NCBI GenBank assembly: GCA_902362865.1 | Contig: CABIYE010000045.1 | Coordinates: 1-16,489 of the forward strand | Direction of reading: 5' to 3' | Length of the DNA: 16,489 bases | Source of the DNA: Clostridiaceae bacterium | GTDB lineage: Bacteria; Bacillota; Clostridia; Lachnospirales; Lachnospiraceae | In this document: piece by piece, positions 5,422 through 11,856 of the stretch | Layout of the letters: each line of letters opens with the position of its first letter | Position numbering within the stretch: the first letter of the stretch is position 1 | The notes under the pieces: generated by a model | The model's database searches: none | Seen by the model: only the letters and a program-made list of their open reading frames with translations | What the model was told of the DNA's origin: nothing | Made by a program: the position numbers and the translations under genes

Positions 5422-6309
5422 ATGCTATGGTTATGGCTTTTCATAAGTGGACTGATTTTAGTGATTGTCTTGTTACTTATCAAGATACATTTATTACGAA
5501 AATCTGCAAAAGAAATAGAATGTTCATTCGCTGAAAAGCTCATAACCGATAGTAATACTCTGATTGATATTTCAAGCAACGATAAATATATGTGTCATTT
5601 AGCAAATGAAATAAATATCCAGCTACGAAAGCTCCGAGCTGAACGCAGAAAATTTCAAAAAGGCGATATAGAATTAAAAAATGCTGTTACAAATGTTTCT
5701 CACGATTTACGCACACCGCTAACCGCAATATATGGCTATTTGGATTTACTTGAACAAGAAGAAAAAAGTGAAAAAGTGAATAGATATATTGCTGTCATAA
5801 AAAATCGTACAGAAATGCTAAAACAACTAACAGAAGAATTATTTCGTTATTCTGTGATTTTAACTTCAGAAGAAGATTTAAAAATTGAACCTATTACTAT
5901 TAACAATGTATTAGAGGAAAGTATCGCTTCATTTTATACAATTTTAAAAGAAAAGCAAATTTCTCCTAAGATTATCATTCCACAGAAAAAGATAGTTCGT
6001 AATCTTGACCGTTCCGCATTATCAAGAATATTTGCAAATTTATTGAATAATGTGGTCAAGTACAGTAATGGTGATTTAGAAGTTACATTATTTGAAAATG
6101 GAGAAATTCATTTTATAAACCATGCTTCAAATTTGACTGAAATAGAAGTTGGAAAATTATTTGACCGATTTTATACAGTTAATAATGCTAGAAATTCAAC
6201 TGGACTGGGATTGTCTATTTCAAAAGCATTAGTTGAAAAGATGAATGGTACAATTTCAGCCGAGTATAACAATGAAATGCTTAATATTTGCATTGTGTTT
6301 GATTTGTGA
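5422..6309 (+). CDS. Sensor histidine kinase with minimal N-terminal membrane anchor
   Basis: The 295-residue kinase has one clear N-terminal hydrophobic helix (about 2-25) and essentially no extracellular domain. It then has a HAMP-like/coil stretch, the dimerisation domain with phospho-accepting H94 in NVSHDLRTPLTAI, and an ATPase domain with N-box RIFANLLNNVVKYS, F-box LFDRFYT and G2-box TGLGLSISK. The G1/D-box (DxGxG) is replaced by FINHASNLTEIEVGK. Kinases of this lantibiotic-protection subgroup often diverge there, so I read it as a subgroup trait rather than decay. The ribosome site AAAGGAGTG is 8-9 bases before ATG. The lack of a sensor ectodomain suggests it senses the drug at the membrane or the state of the adjacent transporter. 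Partner: the regulator starting at 2921. Confidence 0.92.
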   Translation: MLWLWLFISGLILVIVLLLIKIHLLRKSAKEIECSFAEKLITDSNTLIDISSNDKYMCHLANEINIQLRKLRAERRKFQKGDIELKNAVTNVSHDLRTPLTAIYGYLDLLEQEEKSEKVNRYIAVIKNRTEMLKQLTEELFRYSVILTSEEDLKIEPITINNVLEESIASFYTILKEKQISPKIIIPQKKIVRNLDRSALSRIFANLLNNVVKYSNGDLEVTLFENGEIHFINHASNLTEIEVGKLFDRFYTVNNARNSTGLGLSISKALVEKMNGTISAEYNNEMLNICIVFDL

Positions 6310-6324
6310 AAATAACTTTTTATA

Positions 6325-6354
6325 GCAGTTAGTCTTATGATTGACTGCTTTTTT
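6325..6354 (+). terminator. Intrinsic terminator closing cargo cassette A
   Basis: A 10-base-pair stem GCAGTTAGTC / GATTGACTGC (two G-T wobbles) with a TTAT loop is followed by six T. It lies 16 bases after the kinase stop. A near-identical hairpin ends cassette B at 10041-10070. Confidence 0.88.
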
Positions 6355-6380
6355 CGTACCCAGAAAGGAGTGATTGATTT

Positions 6381-7775
6381 ATGCGTAAGATTTGGAATAA
6401 AGGACACCGTATCAGAGCCAGCGACAAGCACCTTGTTTACCATTTTTCCATAGGAACGCTTCTGTTTATATTTGTGGCGGTTCTCCTGCTACTGAATATG
6501 AAACAGCTCATGCGTACCGATTGGGAGCATTTCAGCTTGTTAGAGAATGGCTTGACACTCTCCCCTTACAACTTCATAACCATACTGATAGCGACTGGTG
6601 CTTGTGTATTGGTCGCTTTTCTGTATTACCGCTTCTGTTACGACAGTTTCAAGAAGCTCCTGCACCGTCAAAAGCTGGCAAGAATGGTGTTGGAAAATAA
6701 GTGGTATGAAGCCGATACCGTACAAGACAGCGGTTTTTTTACTGACCTGCAAAGCAGATCAAGGGAAAAAATCGTCTGGTTTCCGAAGATTTATTATCAA
6801 ATGGAAAAGGGACTGCTCCATATCCGCTGTGAAATCACGTTGGGAAAATATCAAGACCAGCTTTTACGGTTAGAGGATAAATTGGAAAGTGGTTTGTATT
6901 GTGAGCTGACCGACAAGACCTTGCATGACGGATATATCGAATATACTCTGCTTTATGATATGATAGCGAACCGTATTACCATTAATGAAGTACGTGCAGA
7001 GAACGGCTGTCTTAGACTGATGAAAAATCTTGTCTGGGAATATGACGCACTTCCTCATGCTCTGATTGCTGGTGGGACTGGTGGCGGTAAAACCTATTTT
7101 CTGCTGACGCTCATTGAAGCCCTACTGCATACTGACGCTATCCTTTACATTTTAGACCCTAAGAACAGCGACCTTGCAGACTTGGGAACAGTCATGCCTA
7201 ATGTCTATCACACCAAAGAAGAAATGATTGAATGCGTCAATGCCTTTTATGAGGGCATGGTACGGCGAAGTGAGGAAATGAAGCAACACCCGAACTATAA
7301 GACGGGCGAAAACTACGCCTATCTGGGACTTCCACCCTGCTTTCTTATCTTTGATGAATATGTGGCGTTTTTTGAAATGTTGGGGACAAAAGAAAGCGTG
7401 AGCTTACTTAGCCAGTTAAAGAAAATCGTTATGTTAGGGCGACAAGCAGGTTATTTCCTTATTGTTGCCTGCCAGCGTCCAGACGCAAAGTATTTTTCAG
7501 ATGATATCAGAGATAACTTCAATTTCCGTGTGGGACTTGGGCGTATCAGCGAATTAGGTTACGGTATGCTGTTTGGTTCAGATGTGAAAAAGCAGTTTTT
7601 CCAGAAGCGTATCAAGGGGCGTGGCTATTGTGATGTGGGAACAAGTGTTATAAGTGAATTTTATACGCCTTTAGTCCCGAAAGGACATGATTTTTTGCAG
7701 ACTATCGGTTCTCTTGCACAAGCAAGGCAGGACGTGACGGCGACGTGCGAAGCGAAAGGCGACGGCACGGACTAG
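6381..7775 (+). CDS. orf21: FtsK/SpoIIIE-type conjugative coupling protein, Tn916 Orf21-like (TcpA family)
   Basis: This 464-residue ATPase is the coupling protein that recruits the relaxase-DNA complex to the mating channel. Two N-terminal membrane helices are visible (about 22-39 and 65-83). The motor domain follows, with Walker A GGTGGGKT (231-238) and Walker B LIFDEY (D325, E326). Arginine/glutamine motifs further on (LGRQAGYFLIVACQRPD) are typical of FtsK-like translocases. Length fits Tn916 Orf21 (about 460). AAAGGAG lies well placed before ATG 6381. It is separated from orf22 by cargo cassette A but followed by oriT and the relaxase in the normal order. The cassette terminator directly upstream means it may depend on read-through or an unseen promoter. 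Confidence 0.95.
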   Translation: MRKIWNKGHRIRASDKHLVYHFSIGTLLFIFVAVLLLLNMKQLMRTDWEHFSLLENGLTLSPYNFITILIATGACVLVAFLYYRFCYDSFKKLLHRQKLARMVLENKWYEADTVQDSGFFTDLQSRSREKIVWFPKIYYQMEKGLLHIRCEITLGKYQDQLLRLEDKLESGLYCELTDKTLHDGYIEYTLLYDMIANRITINEVRAENGCLRLMKNLVWEYDALPHALIAGGTGGGKTYFLLTLIEALLHTDAILYILDPKNSDLADLGTVMPNVYHTKEEMIECVNAFYEGMVRRSEEMKQHPNYKTGENYAYLGLPPCFLIFDEYVAFFEMLGTKESVSLLSQLKKIVMLGRQAGYFLIVACQRPDAKYFSDDIRDNFNFRVGLGRISELGYGMLFGSDVKKQFFQKRIKGRGYCDVGTSVISEFYTPLVPKGHDFLQTIGSLAQARQDVTATCEAKGDGTD

Positions 7776-7957
7776 CCGTTGCTGGTGTGGCGAAGCCACG
7801 CCAGCAGGTAAAACCCCTCGGTATCTAACAGAGGGGTACGTTTGCAAATGGACAATAGACAAAAAACATAGGAAACATAAGGCTTATCGCATAGTTTCCT
7901 TGCAAAATTCAGATGTGAAGTCGCCTTAAAAAACTTCACACTTTACAGATTGGGGGT
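7776..7957 (+). other. oriT: Origin of transfer (oriT) between orf21 and orf20
   Basis: The gap is packed with inverted repeats: an 11-base stem at 7781-7791/7795-7805 (loop GAA, one G-T wobble); CCCCTC (7814-7819) with GAGGGG (7831-7836) around a loop containing CTAACA; AGGAAAC (7870-7876) with GTTTCCT (7894-7900); and TGTGAAGT (7914-7921) with ACTTCACA (7933-7940). The C-run/CTAACA/G-run hairpin matches the layout of the nic hairpin of ICEBs1 and Tn916 oriT as I recall it, and the position between the coupling-protein and relaxase genes is the same. MobT from orf20 would nick in or near 7813-7837; the exact nucleotide is not assigned. Confidence 0.85.
7813..7837 (+). promoter_or_regulatory. 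Predicted nic hairpin of oriT
   Basis: ACCCCTC and GAGGGGT arms surround the loop GGTATCTAACA. The conserved CTAACA just before the G-run is the feature shared with ICEBs1/Tn916-type origins, from memory. One arm pair is C-T/A-G rather than a pure C/G run, and the change is compensated on the other arm, which supports selection for pairing. Confidence 0.75.
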
Positions 7958-9154
7958 ATGGTTCTGAATGAAGAACAAGGAATAAAAGAATTACGGGAGA
8001 AACGGATTGCTTACGGTATCTCACAAGGCAGGCTGGCGTTGGCTTCTGGTATCACAAGGGAATATCTCAACAAGATAGAAAGCGGAAAAATGAAGCCGTC
8101 AAAGGAACTTCTTAATACTCTGCAAAAGGAACTGGCAAAGTTCAATCCAGAAGCACCGCTTACCATGCTGTTTGATTATGTAAAAATCCGTTTTCCCACG
8201 CTGGATATACAGCACATCATCAAAGATATATTAAAACTGAATATCAACTATATGCTCCATGAAGATTACGGACATTACAGTTATACGGAGCATTATTCTT
8301 TAGGGGACATCTTTATCTATACGTCGGCTGACGAAGAAAAGGGTGTCCTTTTAGAGTTAAAGGGGCGAGGTTGCCGACAGTTTGAAAGTTACTTGCTGGC
8401 ACAGGAAAGAAGCTGGTATGACTTTCTCATGGACGCACTCGTAGACGGTGGTGTTATGAAGCGTATCGACCTTGCTATCAACGACCATATGGGCATTTTG
8501 GATATTCCAGAGCTTGCGGAAAAATGCAGGAAACGGGAATATATCGGAAAGTCCAGAAGTTACAAGTTTTACTTGTCGGGCGAGCTTATCAAGCATAGAG
8601 AGGACGACAGAGAATATATGGGGCGTACCCTTTATCTTGGTTCGCTGAAATCCGATGTGTATTTCTGTATCTATGAAAAGGACTATGAGCAGTACGTCAA
8701 GTTCGGGATACCGCTGGAAGAAGCCGATATTATTAACCGTTTTGAGATACGGCTTAGAAATGAACGAGCCTATTATGCAGTACGAGATTTGCTGACGTAT
8801 TATGACGCAGAGCAGACCGCCTTTTCTATCATCAACCAGTATGTGCGGTTTGTTGATGAAGAACCCGACAAACGAAAAAGCGACTGGAAACTCAATGACC
8901 GCTGGGCTTGGTTTATCGGCGATAACAGACAGAGCTTGAAGCTGACGACAAAGCCAGAGCCGTACACCTTAGACCGCACGTTGCGTTGGGTACAACGGCA
9001 GGTAGCACCGACCTTGAAAATGCTGAAAAAGATTGATAAGGGAAATGGTACAGATTACATGGAAACAATCGAACAGCAGGCAAAGCTCACAGAAAAGCAT
9101 GAAATGATAATCAAACAGCAGACGACCCCTGCAAAAGATTTAGTAGAAAGTTAG
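7958..9154 (+). CDS. orf20: MobT relaxase, Tn916 Orf20-like (Rep_trans family)
   Basis: The 398-residue protein starts the transfer of the ICE by nicking oriT, and in Tn916/ICEBs1 relatives also drives rolling-circle replication. Residues about 8-60 form an Xre-type helix-turn-helix (SQGRLALASGITREYLNKIE). The remainder is the replication-initiator-like catalytic domain with conserved blocks RSWYDFLMDALVDGGVMKRI, DLAINDHMGI, TLYLGSLKSDVYFCIYEKDY and NRFEIRLRNERAYYAVRDLL. Length fits Tn916 Orf20 (about 400). GGGGG (7952-7956) lies only one base ahead of ATG 7958, which is unusually tight. The next in-frame codons are GTT and CTG (7964), so either the ATG is poorly initiated or CTG is used. It lies directly after its own oriT, as is usual. 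Confidence 0.94.
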   Translation: MVLNEEQGIKELREKRIAYGISQGRLALASGITREYLNKIESGKMKPSKELLNTLQKELAKFNPEAPLTMLFDYVKIRFPTLDIQHIIKDILKLNINYMLHEDYGHYSYTEHYSLGDIFIYTSADEEKGVLLELKGRGCRQFESYLLAQERSWYDFLMDALVDGGVMKRIDLAINDHMGILDIPELAEKCRKREYIGKSRSYKFYLSGELIKHREDDREYMGRTLYLGSLKSDVYFCIYEKDYEQYVKFGIPLEEADIINRFEIRLRNERAYYAVRDLLTYYDAEQTAFSIINQYVRFVDEEPDKRKSDWKLNDRWAWFIGDNRQSLKLTTKPEPYTLDRTLRWVQRQVAPTLKMLKKIDKGNGTDYMETIEQQAKLTEKHEMIIKQQTTPAKDLVES

Positions 9155-9165
9155 GAGTGATAAAA

Positions 9166-9300
9166 ATGTGGGTATTATTAAAAGATTTCCTGCTGGTATC
9201 TATGGGAATGGGTATCGGTGTAGTCTTGATGTGTATTTTGAATGTCGGCAAAGAAGCTGACTATGAAATGAAACAATTAAAAGAAAGCGAGGACAATTAA
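9166..9300 (+). CDS. Small membrane protein, DUF3789 type
   Basis: This 44-residue frame (MWVLLKDFLLVSMGMGIGVV, then LMCILNVGKEADYEMKQ and ESEDN) has one N-terminal membrane helix and a charged cytoplasmic-looking tail. It matches the small DUF3789 proteins annotated between the relaxase and TcpD genes in many Tn916-like ICEs, by recall. TAGGAGTG lies 8-9 bases before ATG. The stop TAA is followed immediately by the ATG of orf19, so the two are probably translated together. Function is unknown; association with the mating channel is inferred from position only. Confidence 0.8.
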   Translation: MWVLLKDFLLVSMGMGIGVVLMCILNVGKEADYEMKQLKESEDN

Positions 9301-9522
9301 ATGAATTTCGGACAAAATTTGTATCAATGGTTTTTATCAAACGCACAGAGCTTAGTGCTTATGGCGATTGTGGTTATCGGTATCTACTTAGGGTTCAAGC
9401 GTGAGTTTTCCAAACTTATCGGCTTTTTGGTAGTTGCCTTGATTGCTGTCGGCTTGGTATTCAATGCTGGCGGTGTGAAAGATGTACTGTTAGAGCTGTT
9501 CAATAAGATTATCGGTGCATAA
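9301..9522 (+). CDS. orf19: TcpD-family membrane protein, Tn916 Orf19-like
   Basis: The 73-residue protein has two hydrophobic helices (SLVLMAIVVIGIYLGF and LIGFLVVALIAVGLVFNAGG) flanked by short soluble ends, MNFGQNLYQWFLSNAQ at the front and VLLELFNKIIGA at the back. Sequence and length closely fit Orf19 of Tn916, a conjugation membrane component of the TcpD family. It starts directly at the stop of the DUF3789 gene. In Tn916 the antirestriction gene region follows; here cargo cassette B begins at its stop codon. Confidence 0.9.
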   Translation: MNFGQNLYQWFLSNAQSLVLMAIVVIGIYLGFKREFSKLIGFLVVALIAVGLVFNAGGVKDVLLELFNKIIGA

Positions 9523-9529
9523 AATTTTA

Positions 9530-9558
9530 TTGTGGGGCTGATGTATGGGTGCTATAAT
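9530..9558 (+). promoter_or_regulatory. Promoter of the SnoaL-like gene
   Basis: TTGTGG (9530-9535) and a perfect TATAAT (9553-9558) are 17 bases apart, 31 bases before the inferred TTG start. The geometry is identical to the cassette A promoter (2860-2888). Confidence 0.75.
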
Positions 9559-9589
9559 GTGAAAAAAGAAGTAATCGAGGTGTTCTATT

Positions 9590-10009
9590 TTGAATGAGAG
9601 AGAAAAAATTATTCGTTTATGGTTTGATATGTGGTTGAAACAGCAAGACTTAGGAATGGATAAAATTTTTACAGAAGATGTTGTTTATACGGAAAGCTGG
9701 TGTCCTAAATATGAAAATCTTAAAACAGTAAAACATTGGTTTAATGAATGGAATACTCGTGGTAAAGTCATTATTTGGGATATTAAACAGTTCTTTCATA
9801 AAGAAAATCAAACTGTCGTAGAATGGTATTTTAAAAATGAAATGAATACGGGAAGCGTTGAAGAATTTGACGGTATTTCCTTAATTGAATGGACAGAAGA
9901 TAACAAAATCAAATCATTAAAAGAATATGGTTGCAATCTGAATAACTATAATCCATATCAACACAGCGATAACCCTCAATTTAGAGATGAAAAAACAAAC
10001 TGGTTTTAA
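9590..10009 (+). CDS. SnoaL-like / NTF2-fold small protein of unknown function
   Basis: The 139-residue product (NEREKIIRLWFDMWLKQQDL, TEDVVYTESWCPKYENLKTV, VEWYFKNEMNTGSVEEFDGI, IKSLKEYGCN) has the size and pattern of the NTF2-like/SnoaL superfamily: an N-terminal helix with a Trp, an 'E-D-V-V-Y' strand and a C-terminal beta sheet ending in 'IKSLKEYG'. Members range from enzymes to ligand-binding proteins, so the reaction cannot be inferred. It starts at TTG 9590 with GAGG at 9577-9580 nine bases upstream; no ATG fits. It is AT-rich, with its own promoter and terminator inside the ICE, so it is cargo, not transfer machinery. There is no signal peptide or membrane helix. Confidence 0.75.
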   Translation: MNEREKIIRLWFDMWLKQQDLGMDKIFTEDVVYTESWCPKYENLKTVKHWFNEWNTRGKVIIWDIKQFFHKENQTVVEWYFKNEMNTGSVEEFDGISLIEWTEDNKIKSLKEYGCNLNNYNPYQHSDNPQFRDEKTNWF

Positions 10010-10040
10010 AACTTAATCAAATTATATCCATATACATAAA

Positions 10041-10070
10041 GCAGTTAGTCTTAGGATTGACTGCTTTTTT
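10041..10070 (+). terminator. Intrinsic terminator closing cargo cassette B
   Basis: The stem GCAGTTAGTC / GATTGACTGC with loop TTAG is followed by six T, 31 bases after the SnoaL-like stop. It differs from the terminator at 6325-6354 only in one loop base. Confidence 0.88.
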
Positions 10071-10099
10071 CTTACCTAAAATCAGATTGGAGTGATGAC

Positions 10100-10396
10100 A
10101 TGAACGATATTTTTAAGGATATGCAGGCAAAAGTCGGCTGTGAATACATTTCCGACCTGCCCTCTTACAAGCGTAAGGTGTGGCAGGAAATGAAACGACT
10201 GAACCCTGCCGACTATGAAGAAAGACAGTTAGAAGATTTTTCAAAGTATGTGTTTGGTATGTCGTACCAGACCTTACAAGATGTGATGAAACAACAGAAA
10301 GGACGTGAGGAACAATGCAGGAAACAAGGGTGCTGGTGGAAACGAAAGGAACAACTGGCGAAGAAACAATATCATACTGGTTTGAACTGCCGATAG
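10100..10396 (+). CDS. Small ICE protein of unknown function, overlapping ardA-like gene
   Basis: The 98-residue product begins MNDIFKDMQAKVGCEYISDL and contains YKRKVWQEMKRLNPADY and QLEDFSKYVFGMSYQTL. It looks like a small helical, charged protein with no membrane segment. I do not recognise a named family, though similar small proteins sit ahead of ardA in related ICEs. TTGGAGTG lies 7-8 bases before ATG. The last ~27 codons overlap the next gene in another frame and read as a Cys/Lys/Gln-rich run (CRKQGCWWKRKEQLAKKQ). Such a long overlap suggests the original stop was lost by a small indel or point change, with the functional part being residues 1-72. Confidence 0.6.
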   Translation: MNDIFKDMQAKVGCEYISDLPSYKRKVWQEMKRLNPADYEERQLEDFSKYVFGMSYQTLQDVMKQQKGREEQCRKQGCWWKRKEQLAKKQYHTGLNCR

Positions 10397-10818
10397 ATGT
10401 TGCCGAGTTTGAAGAAAAGTTAGGTGTCGGTGCAGAAAGTGGGGATTACCGTATTATCGAAAAGGTGTTGCCTTATGCTGATGAAGTCCACGAACATACA
10501 AGCGTGTACCAGCTCAACGAATTAGATTTTATGTACCGCCAGCTTTCAAGTGATATGCAGGAAGAATATGTATCACTACTTACGGTGTTTGAAAATTTAG
10601 AAGCACTTTATATTTGCAGGAACGTGATTACGGTTTATCCCAACTGCAAAAGCATGATAGATGTTGCAAAGCAAAAGCTGATGAACGACCCGACGTTCAA
10701 ACATTTATCCGAGGACTGTCAAGCCTACTATTTTGACTTTGAAGCCTATGCTTCTCACTTGCAGGAACACGGGAAATTTTTAGTAACAGAACACGGTATC
10801 TTTGAACTGCCAGAGTAG
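10315..10818 (+). CDS. ArdA-like antirestriction protein (first of two)
   Basis: The 167-residue acidic protein has the ArdA plan, and the following gene shows the same plan: YWFELPIDVAEFEEKLG, a central LNELDFMYRQLSSDMQEEY helix region, TVYPNCKSMIDVAKQKL and the ending DFEAYASHLQEHGKFLVTEH then GIFELPE. ArdA proteins mimic bent B-DNA and block type I restriction enzymes, protecting single-strand-entering DNA after conjugation. It is more diverged from Tn916 ArdA than its neighbour, for example in the first strand. GAGG lies shortly before ATG 10315, within the preceding gene. The second copy starts 17 bases after its stop, so both are in one transcript. Confidence 0.78.
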   Translation: MQETRVLVETKGTTGEETISYWFELPIDVAEFEEKLGVGAESGDYRIIEKVLPYADEVHEHTSVYQLNELDFMYRQLSSDMQEEYVSLLTVFENLEALYICRNVITVYPNCKSMIDVAKQKLMNDPTFKHLSEDCQAYYFDFEAYASHLQEHGKFLVTEHGIFELPE

Positions 10819-10835
10819 GAAATGAGGTGGTGCTT

Positions 10836-11339
10836 ATGATTGATGATATGGCGGTTTACATTGCTAATCTTGGCAAATACAATGAGGGCTATTTAGTCGG
10901 TGCTTGGTTCACATTTCCTATTGACGAGGAAGATGTAAAAGAAAAAATCGGCTTGAATGAACAGTATGAGGAATACGCTATCCATGATACCGACAACTTC
11001 CCTATTGCGATTGGCGAGTATGTTTCTATTGAAGAACTCAATGAGATGTATGAAATGATAGAGGAACTTCCCGACTATATCGTAGAGTGTCTGGACGAAT
11101 TTATCAGCCACTACGGGACGCTGGAAGAAGTCGTGGAACACAAGGACGATATTTATTATTATCCCGACTGTGAAACCATGACAGACGTTGCCTACTACTA
11201 CATAGACGAATTGCAGGCACTTGGGGATATTCCACCCAGCTTGCAGAACTACATTGACTATGAAGCCTACGGGCGAGATTTGGATATGGGCGGTTGCTTT
11301 ATTGAAACAAGCCGAGGTATGTGCGAGATACCATATTAA
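10836..11339 (+). CDS. ardA: ArdA antirestriction protein, Tn916 Orf18-like
   Basis: The 167-residue, strongly acidic protein begins MIDDMAVYIANLGKYNEGYL and continues GAWFTFPIDEEDVKEKIGLN, YAIHDTDNFPI and the signature ending SLQNYIDYEAYGRDLDMGGC. This matches Tn916 ArdA (Orf18) very closely from memory, including length (166). It acts in the cytoplasm as a DNA mimic that binds and inhibits type I restriction-modification enzymes in a new host. ATG 10836 is chosen because GAGG at 10825-10828 lies 7 bases upstream; the in-frame GTG at 10827 overlaps it. A terminator follows at 11393-11423, so its transcript may end there. Confidence 0.93.
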   Translation: MIDDMAVYIANLGKYNEGYLVGAWFTFPIDEEDVKEKIGLNEQYEEYAIHDTDNFPIAIGEYVSIEELNEMYEMIEELPDYIVECLDEFISHYGTLEEVVEHKDDIYYYPDCETMTDVAYYYIDELQALGDIPPSLQNYIDYEAYGRDLDMGGCFIETSRGMCEIPY

Positions 11340-11392
11340 CGCTGGAAGATCTGCGACAAGCATTGTTGCTACTGACAGCGTATTTCTCTTTT

Positions 11393-11423
11393 AAGGGACA
11401 GTCTGAAACATGGCTGTCCTTTT
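11393..11423 (+). terminator. Intrinsic terminator after ardA
   Basis: AAGGGACAG (11393-11401) pairs with CTGTCCTTT (11414-11422), a 9-base-pair stem with one G-T pair, and the T run continues to 11423. It lies 53 bases after the ardA stop and before the orf17 ribosome site. It may act as an attenuator inside the transfer operon rather than a full stop. Confidence 0.65.
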
Positions 11424-11457
11424 CTATTTAGAAACTTACGAAAGGAGCTGAAAGAAC

Positions 11458-11856
11458 TTGAAAAAGATTAAAAGCTACACGGGTATCTGGAACGTAGAAA
11501 AAGTCTTATATGCAATCAATGACTTTAACTTGCCCTTTCCCGTTACTTTTACACAGATTACATGGTTTGTGATTACGGAATTTATCATCATTCTGTTTGG
11601 GGATATTCCCCCACTTTCCATGATAGAGGGAGCGTTTCTCAAATACTTCGGTATTCCCGTTGCTCTCACTTGGTTTATGTCGCAGAAAACCTTTGACGGA
11701 AAGAAGCCGTACAGCTTTTTGAAATCACAGATAACCTATGCCCTGCGACCAAAAATCACTTATGCAGGAAAAGCCGTAAAACTGCATAAGCAGACCTTGA
11801 ATGAAACAATCACGGCAGTAAGGAGTGTGAACTATGTTCCCGATAAAATATATTGA
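11458..11856 (+). CDS. orf17: TcpE-family conjugation membrane protein, Tn916 Orf17-like
   Basis: The 132-residue protein (KKIKSYTGIWNVEKVLYAIN, DFNLPFPVTFTQITWFVITE, SMIEGAFLKYFGIPVALTWF, KKPYSFLKSQITYALRPK) matches Tn916 Orf17 by recall. It has two hydrophobic segments in the middle (TWFVITEFIIILFG and FGIPVALTWFM) and a basic C-terminal half. The TcpE family provides inner-membrane parts of the Gram-positive mating channel. It starts at TTG 11458 with AAAGGAG 10 bases upstream; no ATG is available before the conserved sequence. Its last 23 bases overlap the start of orf16, so the two are translationally coupled. Confidence 0.92.
   Translation: MKKIKSYTGIWNVEKVLYAINDFNLPFPVTFTQITWFVITEFIIILFGDIPPLSMIEGAFLKYFGIPVALTWFMSQKTFDGKKPYSFLKSQITYALRPKITYAGKAVKLHKQTLNETITAVRSVNYVPDKIY

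Larger units (their letters stand above)
2851..6360 (+). other. Cargo cassette A (regulator, ABC transporter, sensor kinase) with its own promoter and terminator
   Basis: This AT-rich 3.5-kb block sits between orf22 and orf21, which are normally adjacent. It begins 12 bases after the orf22 stop and ends just before the orf21 ribosome site. Its left border (AAAATTATATTGTAGAGC, 2851-2868) matches 9521-9538 at 15 of 18 bases. Its right border (6324-6360) matches 10040-10076 at 35 of 37. Those are the borders of cargo cassette B. Base composition is visibly lower in GC than the flanking conjugation genes, supporting separate acquisition. Confidence 0.65.
9521..10076 (+). other. Cargo cassette B (single SnoaL-like gene) with its own promoter and terminator
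   Basis: The 556-base AT-rich block begins at the orf19 stop codon and ends before the next backbone gene. It has a left border matching 2851-2868 (15/18), TATAAT at the same 32-base offset, and a right border matching 6324-6360 (35/37). It therefore has the same layout as cassette A with different contents. Confidence 0.6.

Noticed and set aside
7781..7805. Hairpin after orf21 as an intrinsic terminator
   Set aside because: There is no T run after the stem and it lies inside the oriT cluster.
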